Shown here: in pieces, positions 23,830-35,089 of the stretch
Numbering within the stretch: position 1 is the first letter of the stretch
Layout: every line of letters starts with the position of its first letter
From: Corylus avellana
Lineage: Eukaryota > Streptophyta > Magnoliopsida > Fagales > Betulaceae
Reading direction: 5' to 3'
Assembly: GCF_901000735.1 (NCBI RefSeq)
Contig: NC_081547.1
Coordinates: forward strand, 4,960,001-5,024,000
DNA: 64,000 nt
Notes under the pieces: model-generated
Told to the model about the DNA's origin: nothing
Database searches by the model: none
Seen by the model: only the letters and a program-made list of their open reading frames with translations
Program-made: the position numbers and the translations under genes

Positions 23830-24602
23830 GAATAATCAATTAACTCTCTTCACTTAGAGTAATTCCATTCTCTAACTGCATTCTTTCTAGAATTTTTTTT
23901 TCTCTTTTCATCTAAACAACACTAAGAATAACTTCAAGAGGAGTGAAGATCTAAATCTAGATCTTCTCTCTTCCTCTTTCATGATAACAGTGCTTGACAT
24001 TTTCTCTGTAAGCTCCACTGGTCTCTGTTTCTGGCGAGTTGCTTTAGATCTAGTTTATAGATCTAGATCTAGATCCAGATCTAGTCTCTTCAACCTTAGA
24101 TCTGATCGTTTTCTTCAGCTAAGACGTATCTTTCGAAGGGATGTCTACGATGCCGTGCTTCTCCATTGCTGCTTGTGGGGGTTTTGTTTTTGCTTTTTTT
24201 TTTTTTTGTTTTTGTTGTTTGTTTGTTGTTATTGTTATTGTTTTTATTTTATGGTCCTGGCCGTTGGGCTGAGGACGTGAATAATGCTTCTGACTTTCGA
24301 GTCGAGAGGGGAATGGTTTGGGTGTGAATTTTTTGCTCATACCTGGGAAATGGCTTCCTGTGCTCCCGGAATGAGTTTGCGTTAGTAGATCTGTTCTATA
24401 ATCTGAATATTAGCCTGGGATAGCAGATGTTTGACGTCATAAATTGGTTTTTCATTGTAAGATCTGTTATGTTTTCGATTTTTTGACGTGTAATCTTTTA
24501 GCTTTAGCTATGATTTTACAGAACTGTATGTTCTGTGATTATAAGAGCTTTTATGCTTACGACCATTATTAATGAAATCAAATTGAATTTCCCCCTAAAA
24601 AA
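23830..24602 (+). repeat. Retroposon-like repeat with poly(A), copy 1
   Basis: About 770 bp that is 75-80 percent like 25740-26461. Shared marks are the agatctagatctagatcc block, tcgaagggatgtctacgatg, a T/G-rich tract, gttgggctgagga, cgagaggggaatg and a final attaatgaaat region followed by an A run. The poly(A) end and shared 3' terminus suggest a non-LTR element tail or retroposed transcript. No reverse transcriptase domain is present, so the family is undetermined. Confidence 0.6.
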
Positions 24603-24739
24603 AAGAGTTTAATTTCATCCTCACTTATCACAAAAGGCTTCTATCATTATCATATACTCCAATATTTGCAAAGTGAATGTTTGGGGAAGCTTGATTTTGA
24701 AAAGAGAAATGATTAATTTATTTTAAAATTTTTTATTTT

Positions 24740-25330
24740 TTATTTTTTTTGTTGAAACGGATCTGGTGCGGTAAGGACCGAATTCTGAATGTGGGCTCGG
24801 CCTTCAGATCTGTTGATGAAATGATGATGCACTAATGAAGTAGTAAAGATTGATCCTGACTGACAGAAGCAAGATGGTGATGTGAGTTCGTGTAGGGCTG
24901 GAATCACGTGGGATTTGCGGCAAATCAAACAGTGGGCTCGATCAACGGGTGACCAGAAATGGTGGCGGCTTGAAAGCTGCCGAAAAAGTATCAGAGACGG
25001 CGACGACCTAAAACTTGCCAGAGATGGTGGCGGCCGGAGATGAGCAAAACAAATTGGCCGCAACAATAAGCCAAACACACATTTGATCTGTTTACATCAT
25101 GTCGTTTGACAGACGATGAAACACGCGCGAGGACTAGAAGTTTACGTTTCTGTTTGGGGTAAAACAAAACATTGCACTGTCGTGCGCGGCACGTGCTCCC
25201 AATCAGTGCTCGTCTGTTTGTAATGGGAACAAAACGACCAGTTCTTTAGACACGACCGAACACACATGGATCCCACGGTCCCACCGAAGACAAAACGAAT
25301 TTTTTGAAGAAGAAATGCGCGCTTCCGCTC
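24740..25330. other. GC-richer segment of unknown nature
   Basis: Between the two retroposon-like repeats lies a stretch with a 112-codon - strand frame (24740-25078) and words like ggtggcggc and gacgacg. The translation has no recognisable domain. It resembles the untranslated parts of retroelements, but I cannot assign it. Confidence 0.25.
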
Positions 25331-25340
25331 ATAATAAAAA

Positions 25341-25675
25341 GGGGAAAATGCAGTTTACCCCTCTGAAGTTTCAGGAGTTTTTCAATTTTAACCCCAAAGT
25401 TCAAAAATTGGCAATCTACCCCTCTGAAGTTTCAAAAATTGGCAATTTAAACCCTCCGTTTAATTTTTCCGTCTAAATGGACGGAAATCTGTGAAATTAC
25501 ATCACTACCCTCAGTCTTTTTAAAAAAAAATTCCGTCCAATTTAACGGAAAAATTAAACGGAAGGTTTAAATTGCCAATTTTTGAAACTTCAGGGGGGTA
25601 GATTGCCAATTTTTGAACTTTGGGGTTAAAATTGAAAAACTCCTGAAACTTCAGGGGGTAAACTGCATTTTCCCC
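25341..25675. mobile_element. MITE with perfect 9-bp target duplication
   Basis: The ends ggggaaaatgcagtttaccc and gggtaaactgcattttcccc are perfect inverses, and the arms stay similar for about 130 bp. The duplication taataaaaa flanks the element at 25332-25340 and 25676-25684. It is the best preserved member of the ggg(g)...cccc MITE group in this window. Confidence 0.92.
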
Positions 25676-25739
25676 TAATAAAAACATTGCAACAATGTTA
25701 GGTTTTTTCTTGTGTTCTAGTAAAACTATATTGTTATTG

Positions 25740-26461
25740 GATGATTTTTGTTCCTAATTGCATTCTCTTTAGAATTTATCTCTTTCTCTCTTTTCATCTA
25801 AATAACACTAAGAAAAACTTCAAGAAGAGAAAAAATCTAGATCCTCCCCTTTCATGGTAGTAGTGCTCAGCGTTTTCTTTGTAGGTTCCACTGATTTCCG
25901 TTTCTGACGGGTTGCTTTATATATAGTTTGTAGATCTAGATCTAGATCCAAATCTAGTCTCTTCAACTTTAAATTTGATCGTTTTCTTCAGTTAAGACGT
26001 GTCTTTCGAAGGGATGTCTACGATGCCGTGCTTCTTCACAGCTGCTTGTGGGAGTTTTTGTTTTTGTTTTTTGTTGTTGTTATTGTTATTGTTTTTATTT
26101 TATGGTCTTAGCCGTTGGGCTGAGGATGTGAATAATGCTTCTGGCTTTCGGGTCGAGAGGAGAATGATTTGGGTGTGAATATTTTGCTCATAGCTGGGAA
26201 ATGGCTTCCTGTGCTCCCAGAAGGAGTATGTGTGTTAGCAGATCTGTTCTATAATCTGAAGATCGGGTTGGGATAGCGGATGTTTGATGTCATAGATTGG
26301 TTTTTCATTATAAGATCTGTTATGTTTTCGATTTTTTGACGTGTAAATTTTTAGCTTCGGCTATGATCTTGCACAACTGTATGTTCTGTGATTGTAAAAG
26401 TTTTTATGCTCTTGATCACTATTAATGAAATAAAATTAATTTTTCCTAAAAAAAAAAAAAA
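25740..26461 (+). repeat. Retroposon-like repeat with poly(A), copy 2
   Basis: Second copy of the 23830-24602 repeat in the same orientation, about 1.9 kb downstream and ending in a 15-base A run. An 80-bp segment with taacctactctt and aagaccaaca lies just beyond it (about 26690-26760), while its relative lies before copy 1 (about 23455-23535). Confidence 0.6.
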
Positions 26462-26764
26462 AGCACTGCAACGTGGAACATACGTGGCGTGGGTTTGATA
26501 AATAACCTCCAACTCCCCGCACAAGACCACGAATAACCCAAGATGCACAACGACAACAGCTATGTAATGAGCAACCATCGGATAATAACGACGGCAGGCA
26601 AGAAAATCGAATTTTTCTAATACCAGAGAAAAAAAAAAAAAAACAGATGAGAATTTGGAGTCCACGAAACCATTAGGAACCTTCCCTTGTAACGTTTTTC
26701 TTTCTAACGTAACCTACTCTTCTCTTTAAGACCAACATAACACCATGGAAATTCTTTTGTTAAT

Positions 26765-28893
26765 TTATTATTTTTAACAAATTAATAATTTGCAATACCA
26801 TTGCTAAGATGGATTTTTTCTGCCAAAGAAAAAAAAAAATCTATAGCATACTGCTGTACTGCTATAGGTATACGACATGATTGCGACATTGTCCCAGAAA
26901 CAATTAAGATATGACACAGTCCTGATCTACAGTCTACACCATATGTTTTTTACATGTTTATAACGAGGGAGAGGATTTAGCTTTCAACGACAACACTTTT
27001 CTCAAAAAAGTTAGACACTCAACCTATTTGCAAAAGATTTTTTACTCTTCCGGCAACCAAAAGCCGCCACTAGCTGCCAGGACTGGACTGGTGCAATGAA
27101 ACAAAGAATTCAACATTCTCTATTACTTTCTTTTTCTTTTTTGTCCTTTTTGGTTCTCTACACGATTATATTGAAATTATTATTTTTCAGTTTTGTACAC
27201 GTACAGTTTCTAGCTATCACCTTTTTTTCTTTTTCTTTTTTCAGTTTGGATGAAATTAATTAGCAGATTCCATTTTCTTGATCTTCCTGTTTCCATTCCA
27301 GGACATGAAACAAAGAACAAATTCCAGGTGCCATCGATCGAGTCCACCATTAGCCAAAACTAAAGAAAACTCAATAACTCATATATATCTAAGACGTTCG
27401 ACTCTCACCCCAAACAGTGACAGCTAGCATGCATTTCAAGAAAAAAACTGCCCAAATGTTTGATTTGAATTATATATATGGTTGAAGTGCAACATCAATG
27501 CTGCTTTGCTCATGCAAACAGCTCTCAGAATATACCTTGTTAGGTGCAATTTTGAATATTGCATAAGCACCAATTAATTTCAGATGAAGTGGTAAAAAAT
27601 CTAATTCAACATCTACGCATTACGTGGCCATCTCCATGTTCCACCAGTTTACGTAAGAAAAATTTCTGGCCCCTTCATGCACGCCTATCGTCATAAGTCT
27701 TTTAAAACGTTAATTGTTCAAACCACGAGGCAAAGACGTTGTCCGTAACTCGTGCTGGTCTATAGTTCGGTCTAACATCTCTTCTATCTTGATTGTTGGA
27801 ATCCTACTTGGCTTAAGACTAAAAAGCTTACTACTTTTTTGCAGGCAGGTATTTAACGATTGTAAAAAAGGTTTGCTTAATACCCCTTCAGACTAGGGCC
27901 GAAAATTTAATCTACGACTTGTGAATATGACATGTAATTTTAAAGTTAAGATTTAGGTTAACTAGGTTCGGGTCATAAATAAATAACTCATTTAATAAAT
28001 ACGTCATGTCGTGTCAACCCACGGGTTCACAGGTTGACCCGTTTATTATTATTATTTTTAACTTAAATTTTTAACCCAAAAAATAAATAAATAAAAGAAT
28101 TGTCATTCATTTGTTTTGTAGTGCATGCTATAGATGTCAATTGGAATTAAACAAGTATCTTAAAATTGAGCTAAATAAATTGTCCATATGTTTGTTGAAA
28201 TTATTCAAGTTATTTTAAGATATGTTGAGATATACATGCTCAAGCTCAATCAACACTAAAAATAGATCCATGAATTAGTTTTTGTTGTTTCAGAAGCTTT
28301 CTATCAATTCTCTCAACCACCATTCTTTTTCAATTAAAAACTGCCAAATTATTGCTTGAATTTTGTCACTTTTGTTAAGCTATAAAAATTAAAATGACTT
28401 CACTGCCGTTTAGATTAAGTTGTGACAGGTCATGTCGAATTAAAACCTATTAACAACTAAATTAAACGTGTTCATAGATTGGGTTGTGTCAACCCGAAAC
28501 GAAAGGTTTATCTAAATGAGTTATATGTGTCGTATTTTATTACCCGTTAAGAAAACGTGTTGTGTTCGGGTTTGAGTGTTTCGGATTGACATAAACAAGT
28601 TCGTGAGTCAACTGGGTTAACACAAACCCGACACGCCAACCCATTTTGCCAACCTTATTTTAGACCCTTCTCATTTATAAACATACATGGAAGGTATTAT
28701 GTCACCTTATTGATGTGAGTTATTTAACTATTGTATTTAATTATGATGACAAAATTAAAGGATGGATTATCGTATGTTCTTTTAGTGCATATTATTAATT
28801 TACTGTGAAAATCATGATCGATAAAAATTTTGGGAATTATAGAACATTAATGTAGATCTGTTTTACACATTTCACTGAACACTTAATTACTCA
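26765..28893. other. Intergenic, with a probable degraded hAT-like MITE
   Basis: About 27895 to 28660 contains oppositely oriented phrases (tcaacccacgggttcacagg, and cacaaacccgacacgccaac) of the kind seen in hAT-type plant MITEs. The ends are not definable. The rest, down to the TRAIP-like stop codon, shows no gene. Confidence 0.35.
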
Positions 28894-31162
28894 CTAGCCC
28901 TTTCCAAAGAAATGTTCTATTTGTAAGCACCCTTGTGACTGCAAGCGACTTGTCTTAGCTCCATACTTGCACCTCTTTGCTCCCACTGAAGTCTCCTTAC
29001 CATCCTGCAGAAATAGTATACATAGAATTGTTGACGCTAGCATAAGCACATGCACATGAATAGAAAAAAAAATGCACATGGAGACCAGGCAAATATATAC
29101 CAAAACACAGGCTCAGCAGTGCAAAATATTAACATTGTTTACAAAACCTGTCTATATTGATAGATTAGTGAGATATTAATCCCCTATAATCATAGATAAA
29201 TACACAAGGACAAGACTACAACAGCATGATCGATACCAAAATAACATGAAACAGTTACGTTGTATTGATTCTCAAAATCAATCGCCATTAAACTAGCAAA
29301 TCCACTCAAGAGTATTCACCATCAGATTGGTAAATGCTACAGGAATTTCAAAAATTACATTTTAGAAAAAAATAATTAAATTAAAGATATGGGCACATAA
29401 ACTCACCAGTGAAGATTGGTTTGGAGACCTCAGAACCTTGATTCTACCACCTCTCCCATCAGCTCCAGCAGCAATCAGGTTACCCGTATATGAACCTTGC
29501 TTTGCTAATGATCCATTGCTTTGGCTCCGCTTGCACCATTTACCCAGATACCTGTGTGTTCCATCTGGGCCAAGCAATCCGCCAGAAAAACATATACCCC
29601 CTGAAAAAAAAAGTTCACAGTTTGAGTTTCTAATCATTTAATGTCTTCAGGCAATTGTTAATCGTTTCATGTCAAGCTTAATCCAAACTCAAATTGCACC
29701 AACGTTATACCTGGTTCAGAAAGTGGTAGTGGGGATGGAGACTCCTTTCTAATGTTAAGCGTGGGTGGCTCAACTTCTATAACATCATCAAGAAGCAATG
29801 TCACATCCTCGTCCAGGGCAGCAGGAGTCTTTCCCATATCATTACTGATACCACTTCTTGAACCCGAATGTTCTACCAGATTATCTAGTCCATGCACTCT
29901 AATTTCTTTGCTCATGTCAGAAGCTACCTGTGACCTCAATGGAGTGGACTTCTGCCCAGTTATATCTTCACTGGTTTGATATTTAGCATTAGGATCTGAA
30001 AGTCCAAGTGGAGCTGTAGAAAATTTTGAATCATCCTCATCTATTAAGAAGTATTCATCTCTCTCTTTATTTAGAGCCATGGAGCTAGTAGCTTTTTCAG
30101 TATAATTTACATCCATATTGTTAGTGAAACTGAAGTTTTCCAGTTTCCTAGAACACGATGGATTACTAGTCAAGCTTCCTGTCTGAACTGAATTAAGCAT
30201 GGGTGCAGAAAGTTGTTTCTCTTGATCTTGCGATGAAAAATCATTGGCGGGCAAAGAATTAGAATTAGAGCTACTATTCACACCATTTTGAATAACCCCT
30301 TTGCATCTATTTTTCTTTGAAGCTTTTAGAGACCTCAAAACTTCGTTATCTTTCACTTCGAGAGCTGTCTCCAATTCTTGTAGCCTTGTCTGATGGCAAA
30401 AAAAAAAAAAAAAAACATATTAGGAACCAATCATTAAATGAGATTCACCTACAATCCCATCGTGGACTTACCTTTAATTTATTAGTCTTCTCTTTAGACT
30501 TCTCAAGTTTTCTGCAAAAGCGAGCCTCTCCTCTTCCAAGGAGGTTGCACTTTGCCATCAATTCTTTGTAACTCCTATCAGAATGGCCAGCAGAGATTTA
30601 TATTAGAAAAGCATAATTAAGAGAGAGACAATACAAAACCAAATTATTATTACATATAAATATTATACAAGCACAAGGCTCATCAATATCCATAGTGATG
30701 TTAAATCAATAAATCTTAATTGAGAGCAAATCACTCAACCAGAACTAGACAATTTTCTCCATTCATGTATTGAATCAATTGCAAAATGACATTAGATAAT
30801 CTACCTATTACGCACTACTAAGGATTTCCGTAGAATGTCTATGGTATCTTTGTTGTTGGCAGCATTACCAAAAGAGGCAAGCTTTAAAACCTCCTCTTCA
30901 TCGAGATCCAGATCAGAAACCCTGCATTATGAACCATATAACCATGTGAGCAACAAAAAATATATAATATAGCCAACCAAATATTGAGAGATTGATTTGC
31001 ACATAGTGCAGATGCACTCACAATTTGAATGCTGCAAGCTCTTTGGCCAAGCCCATATTCCTTTCTTGCAACCTCAAACATTCCGAAGTTGATTTATCAA
31101 GCTCCTATGACAGAATTGACCAAAACTTTAATCCAAAATGTAATAAACAAATTGAACACAGA

Positions 31163-31217
<55 letters not shown>

Positions 31218-34200
31218 AAAAACTAATAGCTCACCTGAGATTTCAGATGAAGTAGCTGTTGCATGGATGTTCTTTGTTTCAGGGCGTCATTCTTTAATGC
31301 TGCTTCCCTTTTTGCCTGCTCTTTACAAGAACAAAGCTAAAGAAAAAGAGTTGTCTCATAAGAACCAGTTGAAAACAAAAAACAGTAACTTTAGGTTAGA
31401 AGGCTATACATATAACTGCAAATTTGGATGTTGTGAAACTGAGAAGATGAAATCAAGACAACTTACTAATTCAAGTTTCAAGTTGAAAGTATTTCTGGGG
31501 AAAATTTTCCAATAAAATTAATATATAACCAATCTCTCCCATCAGTCGAACAGATGCGATATATATATAAGGGAAAATTTTGCAGGAGAATAACAAATGC
31601 CAAAGAAGAGTACAATATTTGCTCTGGCTTCGACCAACCAACAATCTGTTTCAACGCTAAAACAATGGAAGCAGATAAATTAAAGTTTGTTTCATTTCAT
31701 GTTTCCTGCCATTTTAGCTTTAAGATATTACCTCACTCAACTATGACATATCTTTGTACGAGCAACTGTAGAGGTTTTCTTTGGAGAAACTACCCTCTCA
31801 AATTACCACCAAATTTGCAATATCCCTCAAACTCCAAAAAGTTGAAATATACTCTACCAATCTATCAAGCCCTTTCAATTACTCACTCCATTAGGACTTT
31901 CTGTTAAATCCTAACAAAGGAAGCAAAAATGATAAAAATACCCCTTTGGGAAAAAAAAAAAATTCAGAAAAAAAAAAAAGCAAAACAAAAAAAGGGACCC
32001 ACGGCTTTAATTTTTTTAATTTGTTTAATCTAAGGGCATAGTTATATTTTCACAAACTTTATAGGTGCATAACGAACAAGAGTTGACAATCTATTAATAA
32101 ACTACTAGTTGATAATCTATTTTTTAACCTCAGTCTATGCTATTAATAGAAAACTACACTTATCCCCTTACTACCCAATTTGCAATCTCCCCCCAAAATT
32201 TCAAAAAGTAAAACAGGGGTTGATAATCTATTAATAAGATAGACTAAGGTTAAAAAATAGTCAACCCAAAATTTGGATGGGAGACCAGATTGGGCTAAAA
32301 GAGGTAACCCCATAGCCATAATGTGTATGTGTTTCCTTTCAGCAACTTCATTTTGCTTAGAGGTATGGGGGACAAATGAGTTTGTAAAAAATCACATTTT
32401 GACTCAGATAGGTTTTGAATTGATTGGAGACATACTTCGCACCATTATCAATTTGAATTTGCTTTATCACACTAGAAAATTGTTTTTCAACAAAAAGTTT
32501 AAATTTAACAAAACATTGAAAAACTTCAAATTTATGAACTAAAGAATACAAACACGAAAATGGACTAAAATCGTCGACAGAGCGTACGTAAAAATGACAA
32601 CCACTAAGAGAGGGTACAAGAGATGTCCACACATCTGAGTAGATTACTTGTTAGGGTTAATTGGAGGTCCTAGTAGAACTAGAGAAAGGTCATTGCTTTG
32701 CTTTCCCTAATTAACATGACACATAGACATTACTTATATTGATAGAGCCAACTCCATGCAATTGTTGTTGGCTCACAAGACACCAAAAAAAAAAAAATCT
32801 GAAGGATGGCCCGGCTGAAGATGCCACATTGAACCGATTGTCTTGAATCCAACAAGAGCAGCCAAATGTTTTGTTTTATTGAGTGACTGGGGATTAAGAT
32901 GGATAGGATACAAGCCATTCTCGCTCAGTGCCTATGGGAGCATCGTTCCGGTCTAATTGTCCTTCACAGTGAAATCATTGTTGGCTTAGTTCAAAGAAAC
33001 AATCATTGTTTAAGCAAAATTTGTTAATGGAAAAAAGATTAGCAGAAGCATTTGGACAATGGAGAATATTGTAAAGAAGAAAATTGGCTTTCGGAAAACA
33101 AATGAGCCAGTGTGTTGGATGGATATACCTACTCCAACAGTGTCATCACCTTCAAACGGCTATAGGATTGTGATATTATATGCATTAGATGTGATGTGAG
33201 TGTTGGCACCACTTTCTGCAAACCACTCCCAATTCTCAAATTCTGCATTTGTTTGGACAACCATAGCAGCAAGTTGTGTAGGTGGATGACGTCCTTGATA
33301 GGAGCAATCCATCCTATGATAACGATCAAGAGCTTTGTAATTGTTTTTCCCACAAATTTGACAGGGGAATGAGGTCCTTGAGCACTGTTTGAGGCATTGG
33401 AGAAATTATTGGGGTAGGAATTCGGTTTAGACATAGCAGGTGGTCTACATGAATCCCTTTGGAATTCATATTCAACCGAGGCTTCCTAGGACGACCAGTA
33501 GAAAAATTTGATGGGGTTGGTTTGTTGGTATAAAGAGCAGAAGAGCCTGCTTCTGGTAGTTCCATGTGATGTTACTGACTTTCAAGTAAAATCTCATGAT
33601 AGACTAATTTAGCTTGAAAATCAGTAAACATCATTTCTTGATTACGAACAGCAAAGGAAACTGTTGTTCCTTGAATTACAAATTCCTTTCTCTTCTTCAC
33701 CTACACTTTAGTGTGATAATGTTGGGGCCATTGCCTTAGCATTCAATCAAGTCTATCTCAAGATTTGGACAGGAAGGCGGTAACAAGAGTTCGAAATGTA
33801 GAAGCATCATCCAAATTTCAAATACAAAGAGTTGAAGATAACTCAACAGTGGAAACAGGGAAAGCACTATCTGAAGTTCAAAACCAAAGAGTTGCTGATA
33901 ATCCAACATCTATCTCCAAAAGCTCAGTGACTTAGAGTGCAGCATTTGAATTTTTAATGCAGATTGTTATGTTTTGAATGTTGAAGGATATCATCGTGCA
34001 CAGCTTGTATTCTATTTTGATTGTTGTATATCACGTTTTGTAACAAGCTCTCTGTACTCATCATTATAAATACAATTACATTTACTTTCTATTTTCATAA
34101 CTTTCATTTCGATTAGATGTAGCTATACACACACAAAAAGACAAAGCTGACCTCGATTGAGCCAAATATACAAAAGAATAAAAAACTTTCTTGCCGTCCT

Positions 34201-34704
34201 TCAAATTCTTCATAAATGAAAAAAATCTAAACCAAGCCAAATAATCAATAAACTAAGCCTAATTTCTTCCATTTTCGCAAATTTTCTCAGCAACCAAACA
34301 TAATCACAAAAAATTAATCAATTACCTCCTCATTGACCTCTTCGAGCTCCTTCACCTGGCGCTCTAAAACCGAAGTAAGCCCTGACACCTTTGTCTCCAA
34401 TCTCTTAAGTTCCCTGCACAACTCTTCGGTGTCTTTCTCGCAATTGATCGGCTTCTGAGTGAGGACCGTATCGTTCGAGTCCCCAACGGACTGAAAATAG
34501 AGACGACTGGCATTGTTTGCCGAGCAAAGCTGCTTGCACACGGGGCAGGTACATTTCTTCGAGTTCGAACAGTACTCGAACCACTGCTGTAGACTAGGGT
34601 TTCAACCACGCACACAATCAACAAAAATAGTATCAATTTCAATTTGTGACTTTTCATTGGACGCACATATACATGTTCAAATGTGAGCGCGCGCGCGCGT
34701 GTGT

Positions 34705-34745
<41 letters not shown>

Positions 34746-34863
34746 AGAGCTCGTGGAAGACATGGCCACAAATGGAGATGGCTTGGATATCTTCAACAAT
34801 GGGCTTGAGATCTTCGTAGCAGATCGAGCAAATGGTCTTGGCAAAGGAGGTGCCACCGACCAT
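28894..34863 (-). CDS. TRAIP: TRAIP-like RING-type E3 ubiquitin ligase
   Basis: Nine exons join in phase: 34745-34863, 34326-34593, 31235-31336, 31022-31104, 30805-30921, 30472-30574, 29711-30389, 29407-29600 and 28894-29004, giving 591 residues. The N-terminal RING is complete: C12-x2-C15, C32-x-H34-x2-H37-x2-C40, and C56-x2-C59 (CPVC). Coiled coil follows (ELCRELKRLETKVSGL; LKSQELDKSTSECLRLQE). The middle is low-complexity and Ser-rich (exon 7), then a conserved C-terminal block (GLLGPDGTHRYLGKWCKR). The last residues, CLQIEHFFGKG, look like a PCNA-interaction motif lacking the leading Gln. In animals TRAIP is a nuclear replication-fork ligase; the same role here is inferred. Intron 2 (about 3 kb) holds a dead copia fragment. 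Confidence 0.92.
31163..31214. repeat. Compound (TA)n(GA)n microsatellite
   Basis: About 23 bases of alternating at/ta run straight into about 28 bases of alternating ag. It lies in the intron between exons 3 and 4 of the TRAIP-like gene, some 20 bases from the exon 3 donor. Confidence 0.9.
32108..32266. repeat. Short inverted repeat beside copia fragment
   Basis: The phrase gttgataatctattttttaac with cagtctatgctattaatag (about 32108-32155) is inverted at about 32222-32266. It forms a stem of about 45 bp next to the 3' edge of the copia remnant in intron 2 of the TRAIP-like gene. The stretch before it (31780-32000) looks like one arm of a MITE related to 1382-1732 (shared ctttctgttaaatcctaaca). 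Confidence 0.5.
32266..33740 (-). mobile_element. Degenerate Ty1-copia fragment (gag to integrase)
   Basis: Read on the - strand: Gag C-terminal part (about 33720-33330, including GRPRKPRLNMNSKG), a ruined zinc knuckle (CQIC... with His and last Cys lost), a protease-like WFAESGANTHITSNAYN where the usual catalytic Asp is Glu, then integrase (VRSVDDFSPFSCLY; IQIDNGAKYVSNQFKTYLSQ at about 32357-32632). Several frameshifts and stops. Reverse transcriptase and RNase H are absent and no LTR pair was found. It lies in intron 2 of the TRAIP-like gene, on the same strand. Confidence 0.85.
34707..34744. repeat. (GA)n microsatellite at a splice donor
   Basis: About 17 GA repeats on the + strand run up to the exon 1 boundary of the TRAIP-like gene. 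On the coding strand intron 1 opens gtctctctct, so the donor GT is followed at once by the CT repeat. A gcgcgcgcgcgtgtgtgt run lies just beyond. Confidence 0.92.
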
Positions 34864-34939
34864 CTCTCTCTCTATCTATCTATCTGTGCTGAGTGCTCTG
34901 GTTCTTTTATCGCCAGTCCCGCTTTCACTCTGGTTAATC

Positions 34940-34983
34940 TCGGGAAAAAATGGAGCGAACTTTGAAATATGTCTGAGCGGGAA
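34940..34983 (-). promoter_or_regulatory. E2F-like sites upstream of TRAIP-like gene
   Basis: On the coding strand two near-consensus E2F words occur 80-120 bp before the start codon: ttttcccga (about 34940-34948) and ttcccgc (34977-34983). Neither is a perfect TTTSSCGS match. E2F control would fit a replication-linked ligase, but this is inference. Confidence 0.35.
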
Positions 34984-35040
34984 GAAGAGGGAAAATCGAG
35001 AAAATTTTGCACCCAAATATTACCCTTTTGATCGTTCTGC

Positions 35041-35061
35041 CACGTGTTCAATTGGCACGTG
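35041..35061. promoter_or_regulatory. Pair of G-box cores (CACGTG)
   Basis: CACGTG at 35041-35046 and 35056-35061, about 180-200 bp upstream of the TRAIP-like start codon. G-boxes bind bZIP and bHLH factors in plants. Both are exact; function is not shown. Confidence 0.45.
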
Positions 35062-35089
35062 TACACTACCTTTCCTAAGCAAATCTTAA

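Noticed and set aside
24740..25078. 112-codon - strand frame as a gene
   Set aside because: Composition is Ser/His/Pro-rich without a domain, in a block between two retroposon-like repeats.
29752..29979. + strand frames opposite the TRAIP-like exons
   Set aside because: Shadows of the - strand coding exons, which join in phase and match a known family.
33930..34130. Solo LTR on the + strand next to the copia fragment
   Set aside because: The stretch has a tgttatgttttgaat start and an LTR-like tail, but no matching partner, clean end or target duplication could be seen.
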